Assembly (NCBI GenBank): GCA_963779845.1
Contig: CAVZZV010000001.1
Span: forward strand, 310,001-374,000
Direction of reading: 5' to 3'
Length of the DNA stretch: 64,000 nt
Source: CAVZZV01 sp963779845
Lineage (GTDB): Bacteria > Bacteroidota > Bacteroidia > Bacteroidales > GCA-2748055
The number at the start of each line of letters is the position of its first letter. Position 1 is the first letter of the stretch. The translations under genes were made by a program, and so were the position numbers. A model generated the notes under the pieces. That model did no database searches. It worked only from the letters and a program-made list of their open reading frames with translations, and was not told the origin of the DNA. Positions 16,686 through 25,181 of this stretch are shown here, piece by piece.

Positions 16686-17288
16686 ATGATAAAAAACACG
16701 AAAACAATTGCATATTTCCCCTTAAATGTCAGCCTCTTACCGGGTGAAGATATTCCATTGAGGATATTTGAACCAAGATATAAGCAACTGATCGAAGAAT
16801 GTGAAAGCACTGGCAATCATTTTGGCATCCCCTTTCTAAAAAGCAATGAGATACAATCATTTGGTTCAGAAGTGAGGGTAAAGCAGGTAGTAGCAAAAAA
16901 TTCTCAGGGGGAAATGGTAATTGTCGCAGAAGGCATTTCCAATTTTGAATTGATGAGTATTAAGGACCCAATGCCGGGTAAGCTATATGCCGGGGGCAAA
17001 ATTACCCCGATCAATCATGATATTTCCTTGTTAGGCAATGAACTCCTGGCACTAATTATCAGCTTCACCGACAATTATGAAAGTGAATTCCTCAAATCGG
17101 TAAACGGGAATGAAATCCTCCTTTATGATGTGGCCCGTGCCCTGAATTTATCTTCCGAGGAAAAGTTCCGTTTCATCAGTTTGAAGGAGCATGCCAAAAA
17201 AGAGCGCTTTCTTCTTTTCCAACTGCGATATATGATGAAGCTGAGGGAACAGGAAAAATTGCTTAATAATGATTATTTTTTGAATTAA
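16686..17288 (+). CDS. LON peptidase substrate-binding domain protein
   Basis: A 200-aa protein made only of the LON N-terminal substrate-binding domain. The start IAYFPLNVSLLPGEDIPLRIFEPRYKQLIEECESTGNHFGIPF carries the family signature (PL, lPG, L.IFE.RY). There is no AAA+ or protease domain, so it is a stand-alone LON_substr_bdg protein. The C-terminal half is helical. Function is unknown in general; roles in recognising misfolded proteins have been proposed for relatives. It is divergent from the YedK gene and convergent with the S24 repressor (44-bp gap). Confidence 0.82.
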   Translation: MIKNTKTIAYFPLNVSLLPGEDIPLRIFEPRYKQLIEECESTGNHFGIPFLKSNEIQSFGSEVRVKQVVAKNSQGEMVIVAEGISNFELMSIKDPMPGKLYAGGKITPINHDISLLGNELLALIISFTDNYESEFLKSVNGNEILLYDVARALNLSSEEKFRFISLKEHAKKERFLLFQLRYMMKLREQEKLLNNDYFLN

Positions 17289-17332
17289 GCAGAAGCGGTC
17301 AATATTGGGATGGTTGGACAGGCACGCATCAG

Positions 17333-18145
17333 TTATGGGGAGAATTTATCAGGAAAAATTTTCTTTATCTCCCTTACCTCTTTTCGCAAATTATTCACCG
17401 TTTTTACCAGTTCACTTTGCGGCAATACAGGATCGGGCAGCTCCGAACTGATATAATGGGCAAATTTCCAGATTTCCCTGATATCTTTCACCTCAACGAT
17501 AAACGGGTCATAAAGCGGGTTCAGGGAATAAAGCACAAGGATTCCTTCCTCCCGGATTTTATTCTCCACGATTTTAAATACAATCCCCTCATTTATGGTG
17601 AGTATAATGCAGGCATCTCCATTGGGGATCAGCTGCCAATCCTGCACGAACTCGCCTGTAACCCAGGATTTATCGGGAATGGGCGACATTGAATCGCCGT
17701 TGAGCTGAAAGGTCCTGTATTTTTTACTGGGAGATAAAAACGGAAGCTGAAACACCGGCAGTTCACTGATATATTCGGGATCGGCAAAGCCATTGGTATA
17801 ACCCGCTTTTGCCTTTTCAGGCACGAGCTCAATATTCTCTTCATTCTTTTTGTTTACCGTTGTAGCTAAAATCCGTAACCCGCTTCCAGAAATAAAAATA
17901 TCCTGCCCGTGCTCCAGTTGATATAACTGACTGCCACTGAGTTCGGAAAGGTCTACTTTCAAAAGGGTATCTACCGCGATGCCGAAAAATGAAGAGAATT
18001 TCATAAGGCTTACAAGTCCGGGTTCAGAAACGTTGTTTTCATACCCGCCAAGCGTGGGCCGTTTCATGCCAAGCAAGGAGGCAAGTTCGTCCTGGGTCTT
18101 TCCTCTGTGCTTTCTTAATAATTTAAGGTTCTTACTGAAATACAT
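17333..18145 (-). CDS. XRE-family repressor with S24 (LexA-like) self-cleavage domain
   Basis: A 270-aa LexA/CI-type repressor. Residues 17-36 form an XRE helix-turn-helix (KTQDELASLLGMKRPTLGGYE). A probable self-cleavage site Ala114-Gly115 lies in the linker (EKAKAGYTNG). The S24 domain has Ser152 in NGDSMSP and Lys191 in GIVFKIV, 39 residues apart as in LexA. This implies RecA*-stimulated autocleavage after DNA damage. It is divergent from dinB-dnaE2, and two palindromic operators lie in the shared upstream region. Its start codon is only four bases from a long 8-bp tandem repeat, which is unusual. The XRE-type DNA-binding domain differs from the winged helix of LexA, so this is a phage-repressor-like SOS regulator. 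Target control is inferred from context. Confidence 0.88.
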   Translation of the reverse strand: MYFSKNLKLLRKHRGKTQDELASLLGMKRPTLGGYENNVSEPGLVSLMKFSSFFGIAVDTLLKVDLSELSGSQLYQLEHGQDIFISGSGLRILATTVNKKNEENIELVPEKAKAGYTNGFADPEYISELPVFQLPFLSPSKKYRTFQLNGDSMSPIPDKSWVTGEFVQDWQLIPNGDACIILTINEGIVFKIVENKIREEGILVLYSLNPLYDPFIVEVKDIREIWKFAHYISSELPDPVLPQSELVKTVNNLRKEVREIKKIFPDKFSP

Positions 18146-18149
18146 AATG

Positions 18150-18330
18150 GTTGATGTGTTGATGTGTTGATGTGGTGATGTGGTGATGTGGTGATGTGGT
18201 GATTTGTTGATGTGGTGTTTTGATGTGTTGATGTGGTGATGTGGTGATGTGTTGATGTGTTGATGTGTTGATTTGTTGATTTGTTGATGTGTTGATTTGT
18301 TGATTTGTTGATGTGTTGATTTGTTGATTT
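18150..18330. repeat. Tandem array of 22 copies of an 8-bp unit
   Basis: The unit on the plus strand is GKTGATKT (GTTGATGT, GGTGATGT or GTTGATTT). Twenty-two copies run with strict 8-bp period except for a 5-bp interruption at 18214-18218. On the minus strand, the repressor's coding sense, the array reads ACATCAAC-like and has no G, so the leader RNA would be unstructured. Because 8 is not a multiple of 3, all three frames stay open through it, and unit gain or loss changes which upstream start joins the repressor frame. Confidence 0.95.
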
Positions 18331-18437
18331 GACACTACGTTTTTGGTTTTGAACCCATTGGATATAAGACCTTTCATTCAAACCCCTTTAATTTTTTGAA
18401 AATTTAAGCTTCTTTCTTTTGATCTTTTTTAAAAAAT

Positions 18438-18452
18438 GATTAATTTGTAATC
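18438..18452. promoter_or_regulatory. Operator-like site 1, GATTA-N5-TAATC
   Basis: GATTAATTTGTAATC: 5-bp inverted half-sites with a 5-bp spacer. It lies in the dinB/repressor intergenic region, with its centre 23 bp from that of site 2, about two helical turns. It is proposed to bind the S24 repressor. Confidence 0.6.
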
Positions 18453-18457
18453 GTAAA

Positions 18458-18478
18458 TTTGATTAATTATTAATCAAA
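18458..18478. promoter_or_regulatory. Operator-like site 2, extended palindrome
   Basis: Arms TTTGATTAAT (18458-18467) and ATTAATCAAA (18469-18478) are a perfect 10-bp inverted repeat around one central T and contain the same GATTA-N5-TAATC core as site 1. The site ends 45 bp before the dinB ATG, a position suited to repression of dinB-dnaE2. Confidence 0.65.
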
Positions 18479-18523
18479 GATAAGATAAATGTTTGAATTA
18501 CACAATAGCTGCAATAAATAATT

Positions 18524-19666
18524 ATGGAAAGAAATGTGGTGCACCTGGATTTAGACACCTTTTTTGTGTCGGTGGAAAGGTTGATGAATTCGGGATTGAA
18601 TGGGAAACCGGTGATTATCGGGGGGATATCGGATCGTGGAGTGGTGGCGAGTTGCAGTTACGAAGCCCGAAAGTACGGGGTACATTCGGCTATGCCCATG
18701 AAAATGGCGCGGAGTTTATGCAACGATGCCGTCATTATACGAGGCGATATGGAGTTGTATTCCCGCTATTCGGGAATGGTGACCGATATTATTTCGGAAG
18801 AGGCCCCGGTGTACGAAAAAGCTTCCGTAGACGAACATTATATTGACATCACCGGTATGGACAAGTTTTTTGGCTGCCTTAAATGGACCCGGAAGCTAAG
18901 GGAGAAGATTATCACGGAAACCGGCCTTCCGATATCTTTCGGACTTTCCGAAAACAAGACGGTTTGTAAGATTGCTACCGGGGAAGCAAAACCAAACGGG
19001 GGAAAAGAGGTGTTGCACGGAGAAGTGAAAAATTTCCTTAATCCCTTGTCCATCCGGAAAATTCCCATGATCGGCAAGCAGACTTTTCATCTGCTCCGGT
19101 CCATGGGGATAGCCACTATCGGTACACTGGGCCAGATTCCCCCTGAAATGATGGAAAAACTGCTGGGGAAAAACGGGCAGCAAATATGGCGAAAGGCCAA
19201 TGGCATCGACCCCACCCCGGTGATTCCCTATTCAGAACGCAAATCGATAAGCACGGAGCAGACTTTTGAAAAAGACACTACCGATGTGCAACACCTGAAG
19301 GAACTGCTTACAGGAATGGTCGAAAAGCTGTGCTATGAACTCCGGAAAAAGCAAAAACTGACTTCCTGCATCACGATAAAAATAAGGTATTCCAATTTCG
19401 ATACCCATACCCTGCAAAAACGGATCGGCTATACTTCTTTCGATCATGTGCTTATCCCTGTCGCAAAAGAGCTCTTTGAAAGGCTATACCAACGCCGTAT
19501 GCTTATCCGCCTTATCGGGGTGAGGTTCAGTCACCTTGTCCAGGGCGTCCAGCAGCTCAACATGTTCGAAGACACCCCGGAAATGGTAAACCTTTACCTC
19601 ACCCTCGACCGTTTACGAAACCGCTATGGCAGGGATGCGGTACACCGGGCGGTGGGGATGAGGTGA
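18524..19666 (+). CDS. dinB: Y-family DNA polymerase IV
   Basis: A 380-aa translesion DNA polymerase. The palm motifs are intact: HLDLDTFFVSVE near the N-terminus (Asp9/Asp11 and a Phe steric gate) and SVDEHYIDITG with Asp103-Glu104. The thumb and little-finger regions follow (ISFGLSENKTVCKIATGEAKPNG, GIDPTPVIPYSERKSISTEQTF). A beta-clamp motif QLNMF is at about 344-348, set 30 residues before the end rather than at the very C-terminus. All catalytic residues are kept, unlike the inactive ImuB relatives. It is followed after 10 bp by dnaE2 and preceded by two operator-like palindromes, so this is probably a damage-inducible two-gene operon. The name dinB is given for family; it may be a Bacteroidota-specific subgroup. 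Confidence 0.9.
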   Translation: MERNVVHLDLDTFFVSVERLMNSGLNGKPVIIGGISDRGVVASCSYEARKYGVHSAMPMKMARSLCNDAVIIRGDMELYSRYSGMVTDIISEEAPVYEKASVDEHYIDITGMDKFFGCLKWTRKLREKIITETGLPISFGLSENKTVCKIATGEAKPNGGKEVLHGEVKNFLNPLSIRKIPMIGKQTFHLLRSMGIATIGTLGQIPPEMMEKLLGKNGQQIWRKANGIDPTPVIPYSERKSISTEQTFEKDTTDVQHLKELLTGMVEKLCYELRKKQKLTSCITIKIRYSNFDTHTLQKRIGYTSFDHVLIPVAKELFERLYQRRMLIRLIGVRFSHLVQGVQQLNMFEDTPEMVNLYLTLDRLRNRYGRDAVHRAVGMR

Positions 19667-19676
19667 AAAGAAAATC

Positions 19677-22628
19677 ATGAACTTCTCTATAATGTACCTA
19701 CACACCCATTCATATTACAGTCTGCGTTACGGAACACTTTCGCTCCAAAACCTGATTGATCTGGCACTAAAAAACGAGGTAAAGGCGATGGCTCTTACGG
19801 ACATCAACAACACTTCCGGGACTCCTGAATTCGTGAAACTTTGTCTGAAAAATGGCATTCATCCCATGGCGGGCATAGAGTTCCGGAAAGGCGATCAACA
19901 CCTGTATACCGGGCTGGCCAGAAATAATAAGGGATTCCGGGAGCTTAACGAATTTCTTTCCTGGCATAACGAGAATAAGGTGGAATTGCCCGGCACGCCG
20001 CCCTTTTTCCCTAATGCCCGGATAATTTTTCCCTGGGATAACCAGCCTGCTTCACTACGCGAAAATGAATTTATCGGCATCCGCCCGGGTGAACTGAACT
20101 ATCTCTTCTCCTCACCTTACCGGCACCGGCAGGAAAAGCTGCTTGTTCACCAACCGGTCAGTTTTTCCGAAAAGAAGGATATTATCCTCCATACCCATTT
20201 GCGGGCAATCAACCACAACACCCTGCTTCCCATGCTGCGTCCCGAAAACCTTGGTACCGAAAAGGACATCATGCTCCCTCCCGACCTTCTGGCCTGCGCG
20301 TACGAGGACTACCCCCAAATCGTCCGGAACACGGAGGCGGTAATTTCCGACAGCAGCATTTGCTTCGACTTCACTTCCATAAAAAATAAAAAAACCTTCA
20401 CCGGGAGCCAGCATGACGATCGGGTTCTTCTGGAAAAACTGGCTTTGGAAGGGATGCTCTTCCGCTACGGGAAAAATAACCGGGAAGCTGAAAAAAGGAT
20501 AAAGCACGAGCTGGAAATTATTGACCGGCTTGGGTTTAGCTCCTATTTTCTGATTACATGGGATATCATCCGTTATTCCATGTCGCGATCCTACTATCAT
20601 GTAGGAAGGGGTAGCGGGGCAAACTCTGTCGTGGCCTACTGCCTCAAAATTACCAACGTGGACCCCATTGAGCTCGATCTGTATTTCGAACGCTTCATCA
20701 ACCCCAAACGAAGCAGTCCTCCCGACTTCGACATCGACTATTCATGGAAGGAGCGGGACGATGTGCTTGATTATATTTTCAAACGCTATGGCAAGAAACA
20801 TACGGCCCTTATCGGCACCATGTCCACCTTCAGGGGGCGGTCAATCTTCCGTGAACTGGGAAAGGTGTATGGTTTGCCCAAAGAAGAGATTGACCTTCTG
20901 GTAAACGAACCCTCGAATGCCATGAACAGGGGAGAAATTACCGATAATATATTTGCCATAGGAAGTTTGCTCAGCGATTTTCCCAACCTGCGGAGTATTC
21001 ATGCCGGGGGCGTACTTATTGCTGAAGAGCCCATCACCGCCTACACGGCTCTGGACATGCCCCCAAAAGGACTGCCTACTACACAATGGGATATGTACAC
21101 CGCTGAAGAACTGGGATTTGAGAAACTTGATATCCTCAGTCAGAGGGGCATAGGCCATATTGGGGATGCAGTAAAAATCGTAGAAGAAAACCAGCAGATA
21201 AAAGTGGATGTGTTCCGGGTCCAGGAATTCAAAAAAGACGAAGAGGTCAAAAGGGTGCTGCGCGAAGGAGAAACCAACGGATGCTTTTATATTGAAAGCC
21301 CGGCAATGCGGGGTCTGCTTACAAAACTGCAGTGCGAGGACTATCTAACTCTGGTGGCAGCTAGTTCCATCATCCGGCCAGGGGTGGCCAAGTCGGGAAT
21401 GATGAAGGAATATATTAAGCGCTTTCATGATCCCTCGGGCTTTAGATACCTTCATCCGGTGATGGAGCAACAACTTAAAGAAACTTATGGTGTCATGGTT
21501 TACCAGGAAGACGTGATAAAGGTTTGTCATCATTTTGCAGGGCTTGACCTGGCCGATGCCGATGTGCTGCGACGGGCCATGAGCGGAAAATACCGTTCCC
21601 GCGCTGAATTTGACCGGATCGCTGCTAAATTTTTCAGCAATTGCCATGAGAAAGGATATCGCGGGGAACTCACCCGTGAAGTATGGCGACAGATCAGTTC
21701 TTTCGCCGGGTATTCATTTTCGAAGGCACATTCAGCCTCTTATGCGGTGGAAAGTTACCAGAGTTTATACCTGAAAGCCCATTTTCCCCTGGAATTCATG
21801 GTAGCCGTAATCAATAACTTTGGTGGATTTTACCGCACCTGGGTTTATTTCAATGAGGCAAAACGTTGCGGTGCCCGCCTTTTTCTGCCCTGTGTAAATG
21901 CAGGAGACTACCTCACCAGTATTAAGGGCAAAGATATCTATATTGGTTTTATCCATATCCAGGGCATGGAAGCAAAGACTGCCGATTTGATTGTTGACGA
22001 ACGACATAAAAACGGCCCCTTTACCGACCTGGAAGATTTTATCAACCGTATCCCCATTGGCCGGGAACAACTTACCCTTCTTACCCGTATCGATGCCCTC
22101 AGATTTACCGGAAAAAACAAAAAAGAACTCTTATGGGAAGCTCATATGCTCCTCGGCAAAACAAAGGATCTTCCAGCCACCAAAACACTTTTTGGATTAA
22201 AATCCAGGCAATTCGAACTTCCCGCGCTAGAGCAAAACAGTCTGGAAGATGCCTATGACGAAATTGAACTACTGGGTTTCCCGGTCAGCAACACTGCATT
22301 CAGTATGCTGAAAACGGGTTTCCGGGGAGAGATCATGGCAAAGGACCTGGCCCGCATGGCAGGGAAAAAGGTGAAGATGGTTGGAAACCTTTGCTCAATA
22401 AAAAATGTATACACGGTTAAAAAAGAGTTCATGCACTTTGGGACTTTCCTCGATGCTGAAGGTGAATTTTTTGACTCGGTGAATTTCCCATCCTCATTGA
22501 AAAATTTTCCCTTCAAAGGGTATGGCATCTATCTGTTAATGGGCAAAATAGTGACAGAATTCGGATTTCCCTCCATCGAAGTGGAAAAAATGGCCAAGCT
22601 TCCGCTTGAAGCAGATCCACGATATTAG
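19677..22628 (+). CDS. dnaE2: Error-prone DnaE-type DNA polymerase III alpha subunit (second copy type)
   Basis: A 983-aa C-family DNA polymerase, shorter than replicative DnaE (about 1160-1240). The N-terminal PHP domain starts MYLHTHSYYSLRYGTL and has ALTDINN. The catalytic cluster PDFDID is at residues 349-354 within RSSPPDFDIDYSWKERD, preceded by YHVGRGSGANSVVAYCL. The finger region (GVMVYQEDVIKVCHHFAGLDLADADVLRRAMSGK) and helix-hairpin-helix are present. The C-terminal tau-binding region of replicative DnaE appears missing, fitting a damage-response role. It follows dinB by 10 bp in one operon under the operator sites. A second in-frame ATG five codons in is also possible as start. No imuA/imuB-type partner gene is nearby; dinB seems to take that place. 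Confidence 0.87.
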   Translation: MNFSIMYLHTHSYYSLRYGTLSLQNLIDLALKNEVKAMALTDINNTSGTPEFVKLCLKNGIHPMAGIEFRKGDQHLYTGLARNNKGFRELNEFLSWHNENKVELPGTPPFFPNARIIFPWDNQPASLRENEFIGIRPGELNYLFSSPYRHRQEKLLVHQPVSFSEKKDIILHTHLRAINHNTLLPMLRPENLGTEKDIMLPPDLLACAYEDYPQIVRNTEAVISDSSICFDFTSIKNKKTFTGSQHDDRVLLEKLALEGMLFRYGKNNREAEKRIKHELEIIDRLGFSSYFLITWDIIRYSMSRSYYHVGRGSGANSVVAYCLKITNVDPIELDLYFERFINPKRSSPPDFDIDYSWKERDDVLDYIFKRYGKKHTALIGTMSTFRGRSIFRELGKVYGLPKEEIDLLVNEPSNAMNRGEITDNIFAIGSLLSDFPNLRSIHAGGVLIAEEPITAYTALDMPPKGLPTTQWDMYTAEELGFEKLDILSQRGIGHIGDAVKIVEENQQIKVDVFRVQEFKKDEEVKRVLREGETNGCFYIESPAMRGLLTKLQCEDYLTLVAASSIIRPGVAKSGMMKEYIKRFHDPSGFRYLHPVMEQQLKETYGVMVYQEDVIKVCHHFAGLDLADADVLRRAMSGKYRSRAEFDRIAAKFFSNCHEKGYRGELTREVWRQISSFAGYSFSKAHSASYAVESYQSLYLKAHFPLEFMVAVINNFGGFYRTWVYFNEAKRCGARLFLPCVNAGDYLTSIKGKDIYIGFIHIQGMEAKTADLIVDERHKNGPFTDLEDFINRIPIGREQLTLLTRIDALRFTGKNKKELLWEAHMLLGKTKDLPATKTLFGLKSRQFELPALEQNSLEDAYDEIELLGFPVSNTAFSMLKTGFRGEIMAKDLARMAGKKVKMVGNLCSIKNVYTVKKEFMHFGTFLDAEGEFFDSVNFPSSLKNFPFKGYGIYLLMGKIVTEFGFPSIEVEKMAKLPLEADPRY

Positions 22629-22705
22629 TCCTTAATCCAATTAAAAACTAAACAAACCTCTCCTTCCCTTGTTTAATCCCTGAAAAATCGACTCCTGTTC
22701 ATCCA

Positions 22706-23983
22706 ATGAGAAATCAGCCTTATCTTTTCGCCCTTTTTCTGAGCATATTTATTATCCTTGTGGATCTATACGCCTATCGCGGATTAACCCTTCTTGCGCA
22801 ACACTGGAGCAACCGGCAGAAGTCGGTCACCGGCTGGGCTTTCTGGTCTTTGTCGGCAATTACTCTGGTGTGGTGTCTATGGTTGATCCTTTCGGCAAGC
22901 CGAATGAACAGCCAGGATTTTTACCAGGCTGTAATGATATTCTTCGGTTTCTTTCTCTTGTTTTACCTGCCAAAGCTGGTGTTTATTTCCTTCACCCTAA
23001 TCAAGGATATAGGACTTCTCCTGGCAGGGGGAAGTTCCCTGATCATAGACAAAGGAAGTGACGCGGGCCGGGCCATCCATAAAATAAGCCGTTCTGATTT
23101 CTTACTGAAGGCCGGATTGATTTTGTCCTCCATCCCCTTCCTTTCTGTGCTATATGGAATTGTCTGGGGGAAATACAATTTCACGGTACGCCGCATAAGG
23201 CTTTCTTTTCCAAACCTTCCAAAAGCATTCGACGGAACCAAAATTGTGCAGTTCAGCGATATTCACCTCGGAAGTTTTAACGGCAAAACAGAAAAAATCG
23301 AAGAAGCTGTTCAAATGATCAATAAGGTAGAGGCAGATTATATTCTTTTTACCGGCGATATGGTGAACACCCTGGCTGTGGAAATGAAACCCTACATTTC
23401 TGTTTTACGCAGCCTTCAGGCCAAAAAGGGGAAATTCTCAATTCTGGGAAACCATGATTATGGCGATTATCACCATTGGGATTCTGAGGATGAAAAAGCC
23501 GGGAACCTTAACCGACTTGTACAGTTTGAAGAAGAGGCCGGTCTGCGACTCCTGAGGAACGAAGCAGTCAATCTTGAAAACGAGGGCGAAATGATCAGCC
23601 TTATAGGACTCGAGAACTGGGGACGACCCCCATTCCCTCAGTATGGGGACCTAAAGGAGGCCACCAAAAACATAGATCCCCTTAGTTTTAAAATTCTAAT
23701 GTCGCACGATCCATCCCATTGGGATGCCGAAGTCCTTCCCGATACCGATATTGACCTCACCCTTTCAGGACATACCCATGGAATGCAGTTTGCCATTCGC
23801 ATCCCAGGATGGAAATGGAGCCCTGTTCAGATGAAATACCCCCGGTGGTCAGGTCTTTACCGGGAAGGAAAACAGGCACTATATGTCAATATCGGCCTGG
23901 GCTTTATAGCATTTCCCGGAAGAATCGGTACACCTCCTGAAATTTCAGTTTTTGAGCTGAAAAGGTCTGACTCTGAAGTCTGA
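22706..23983 (+). CDS. Membrane-anchored calcineurin-like metallophosphoesterase
   Basis: A 425-aa protein. The N-terminal part has about four transmembrane helices (about 7-25, 45-65, 75-97 and 125-150). The C-terminal part (about 170-420) is a metallophosphoesterase domain with all metal motifs: FSDIHLG, FTGDMVN, LGNHDYGDYHH and LSGHTHGMQF. This layout matches the YaeI/YkuE-like group, some of which cleave UDP-diacylglucosamine or other phosphoesters at the membrane; the substrate here is not known. It is 77 bp after dnaE2 with its own ATG, so it may be transcribed with the damage operon or separately. It is convergent with the coiled-coil gene. Confidence 0.85.
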   Translation: MRNQPYLFALFLSIFIILVDLYAYRGLTLLAQHWSNRQKSVTGWAFWSLSAITLVWCLWLILSASRMNSQDFYQAVMIFFGFFLLFYLPKLVFISFTLIKDIGLLLAGGSSLIIDKGSDAGRAIHKISRSDFLLKAGLILSSIPFLSVLYGIVWGKYNFTVRRIRLSFPNLPKAFDGTKIVQFSDIHLGSFNGKTEKIEEAVQMINKVEADYILFTGDMVNTLAVEMKPYISVLRSLQAKKGKFSILGNHDYGDYHHWDSEDEKAGNLNRLVQFEEEAGLRLLRNEAVNLENEGEMISLIGLENWGRPPFPQYGDLKEATKNIDPLSFKILMSHDPSHWDAEVLPDTDIDLTLSGHTHGMQFAIRIPGWKWSPVQMKYPRWSGLYREGKQALYVNIGLGFIAFPGRIGTPPEISVFELKRSDSEV

Positions 23984-23988
23984 AGACT

Positions 23989-24028
23989 AAAAAACCGCAT
24001 GTGACCAGGTTTATAAAGTCACATGCGG
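23989..24028 (-). terminator. Rho-independent terminator of the coiled-coil gene
   Basis: A perfect 11-bp stem (23995-24005 with 24018-24028; arm GTCACATGCGG) and a 12-nt loop. On the minus strand the stem is followed directly by six Ts (23994-23989). It lies 45 bp past the stop of the minus-strand gene at 24073 and may also serve the convergent phosphoesterase gene. Confidence 0.85.
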
Positions 24029-24072
24029 CAGGAACTTGACTTAAACACTGTTCAAGCCAAAGGAGGATCTTT

Positions 24073-24990
24073 TTACTTCACTTCCACCACGGCATACCGC
24101 GAAATCTTCCAGAATTCTCTGGGGTCTTCGATTTCCAGGTAGGCAATTTGCCCATTATCCTCTACTAATTTGTAGGAACCGGCAGGATGTTCGGTGATCA
24201 ACTCAGCTTTTTTCGAGTTAACAGGAATAGTTTTTACCTGGGAAATATCTATTTCGGTAAAAAATTTTCCATCGAAATCTTCCTGGATACTGGTATTTTT
24301 CCCCAGAAATAAAAAGCCACCCTCTTTGGTCAACAAACCTTTTTCCTTCAGTTCCTTATAAGTACCATAGGCATAATAGGCCCTGTTAAGATCATCATGC
24401 TGCATACCAATAGTGTCGTTTTTCGCGACCAGGTTCAATTCAAGTTCCCCCATCTTCTCGTTCAACCTGCCCATCTCAAAATCCTTTTCCGCCAGTGTTT
24501 CTTTCAGGGAGGCAATGTCTGCAGACTGAACTTCCACAATTTTGTTCAGGGACTCCATCTTCTTTTGCAGCTCTTCTGTTTGGATACCTGATTTTTTGAG
24601 CTTTGCATTCAACTGGGCGATTTTCTTCCTGCTGTCGTCCAGAAGGGAATTCATCATTTGAATATCCTTAATGATCGCCTCTCGCCTCTCTTCGGTAAGT
24701 TGATCCTCGCCCGTTTTGGCCTTGACCAGATTCCTGCGCTGACGGATCGATTCCAGGTTGGAAGCAATCTGGTCAAAACCTGTAACCATATCATTAATGA
24801 CCGAATCCCTTGTATTGAGCTGAGTGGAAAGATCCTGATTTGCAAGCTCCAATTCGCTCCTTAGCTGTGCAAGTTCGTTATACTCCCGGTTCTTGTTGTA
24901 GATCAATATAGCCACTATAATGGCTCCCGCGATGATCGCAACTGATAAGCCAAGACTCATCAATAGTTTATTTCTTCTCTTTTTTTCCAT
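24073..24990 (-). CDS. Membrane-anchored coiled-coil protein, Bacteroidota-specific
   Basis: A 305-aa protein. Residues 1-8 are basic, 10-30 form one transmembrane helix, and about 35-205 form a long coiled coil rich in Glu, Lys and Leu. The C-terminal 100 residues form a compact domain with KEKGLLTKEGGFLFLGKN, FFTEIDISQVKTIPV, AELITEHPAGSYKL and WKISRYAVVEV. I recall similar tails in uncharacterised secreted or envelope proteins of Bacteroidota, but no function is known to me. It lies downstream of the sigma-54 response regulator on the same strand. The 191-bp gap holds a sigma-54-like promoter and three direct repeats, so it is the likely target of that regulator. A strong terminator follows. 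Confidence 0.7.
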   Translation of the reverse strand: MEKKRRNKLLMSLGLSVAIIAGAIIVAILIYNKNREYNELAQLRSELELANQDLSTQLNTRDSVINDMVTGFDQIASNLESIRQRRNLVKAKTGEDQLTEERREAIIKDIQMMNSLLDDSRKKIAQLNAKLKKSGIQTEELQKKMESLNKIVEVQSADIASLKETLAEKDFEMGRLNEKMGELELNLVAKNDTIGMQHDDLNRAYYAYGTYKELKEKGLLTKEGGFLFLGKNTSIQEDFDGKFFTEIDISQVKTIPVNSKKAELITEHPAGSYKLVEDNGQIAYLEIEDPREFWKISRYAVVEVK

Positions 24991-25028
24991 TTTTATGTTC
25001 TTTAATATATTTTAATTCCAACCTATTG

Positions 25029-25044
25029 CCAATAGTTGTACCAA
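25029..25044 (-). promoter_or_regulatory. Candidate sigma-54 promoter upstream of the coiled-coil gene
   Basis: The minus strand reads TTGGTAC-AACTA-TTGG, against the consensus TTGGCAC-N5-TTGC. The -24 GG is kept; the -12 element has GG instead of GC. It lies 39 bp upstream of the ATG. The spacing and the adjacent NtrC-type regulator support it. Confidence 0.5.
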
Positions 25045-25110
25045 AATAGCGCTAATTATTTAAATGCCTGATATAAAGAATCTTATCAAATCGCACCCCT
25101 TTTTTGGTTA

Positions 25111-25162
25111 TTCAAAATGAGAATGGGATTATCAAAATGAGATAGGGATTATCAAAATGAGA
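25111..25162. promoter_or_regulatory. Three direct repeats at 20-bp period, candidate activator sites
   Basis: TCAAAATGAGA recurs at exact 20-bp intervals (12-base windows 25111-25122, 25131-25142 and 25151-25162). They begin 67 bp upstream of the sigma-54-like element, the usual place for enhancer sites of NtrC-type activators, and 20 bp after the regulator's own stop. Confidence 0.55.
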
Positions 25163-25181
25163 AGGTAAAAACGGAGGCCGA

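Noticed and set aside
18150..18330. CRISPR array
   Set aside because: The unit is 8 bp with no spacers and no cas genes; it is a simple tandem repeat.
18115..18381. Two overlapping minus-strand frames encoding Asn/Gln/His/Thr repeats
   Set aside because: They are translations of the 8-bp tandem array in its other frames, with no sign of a real protein.
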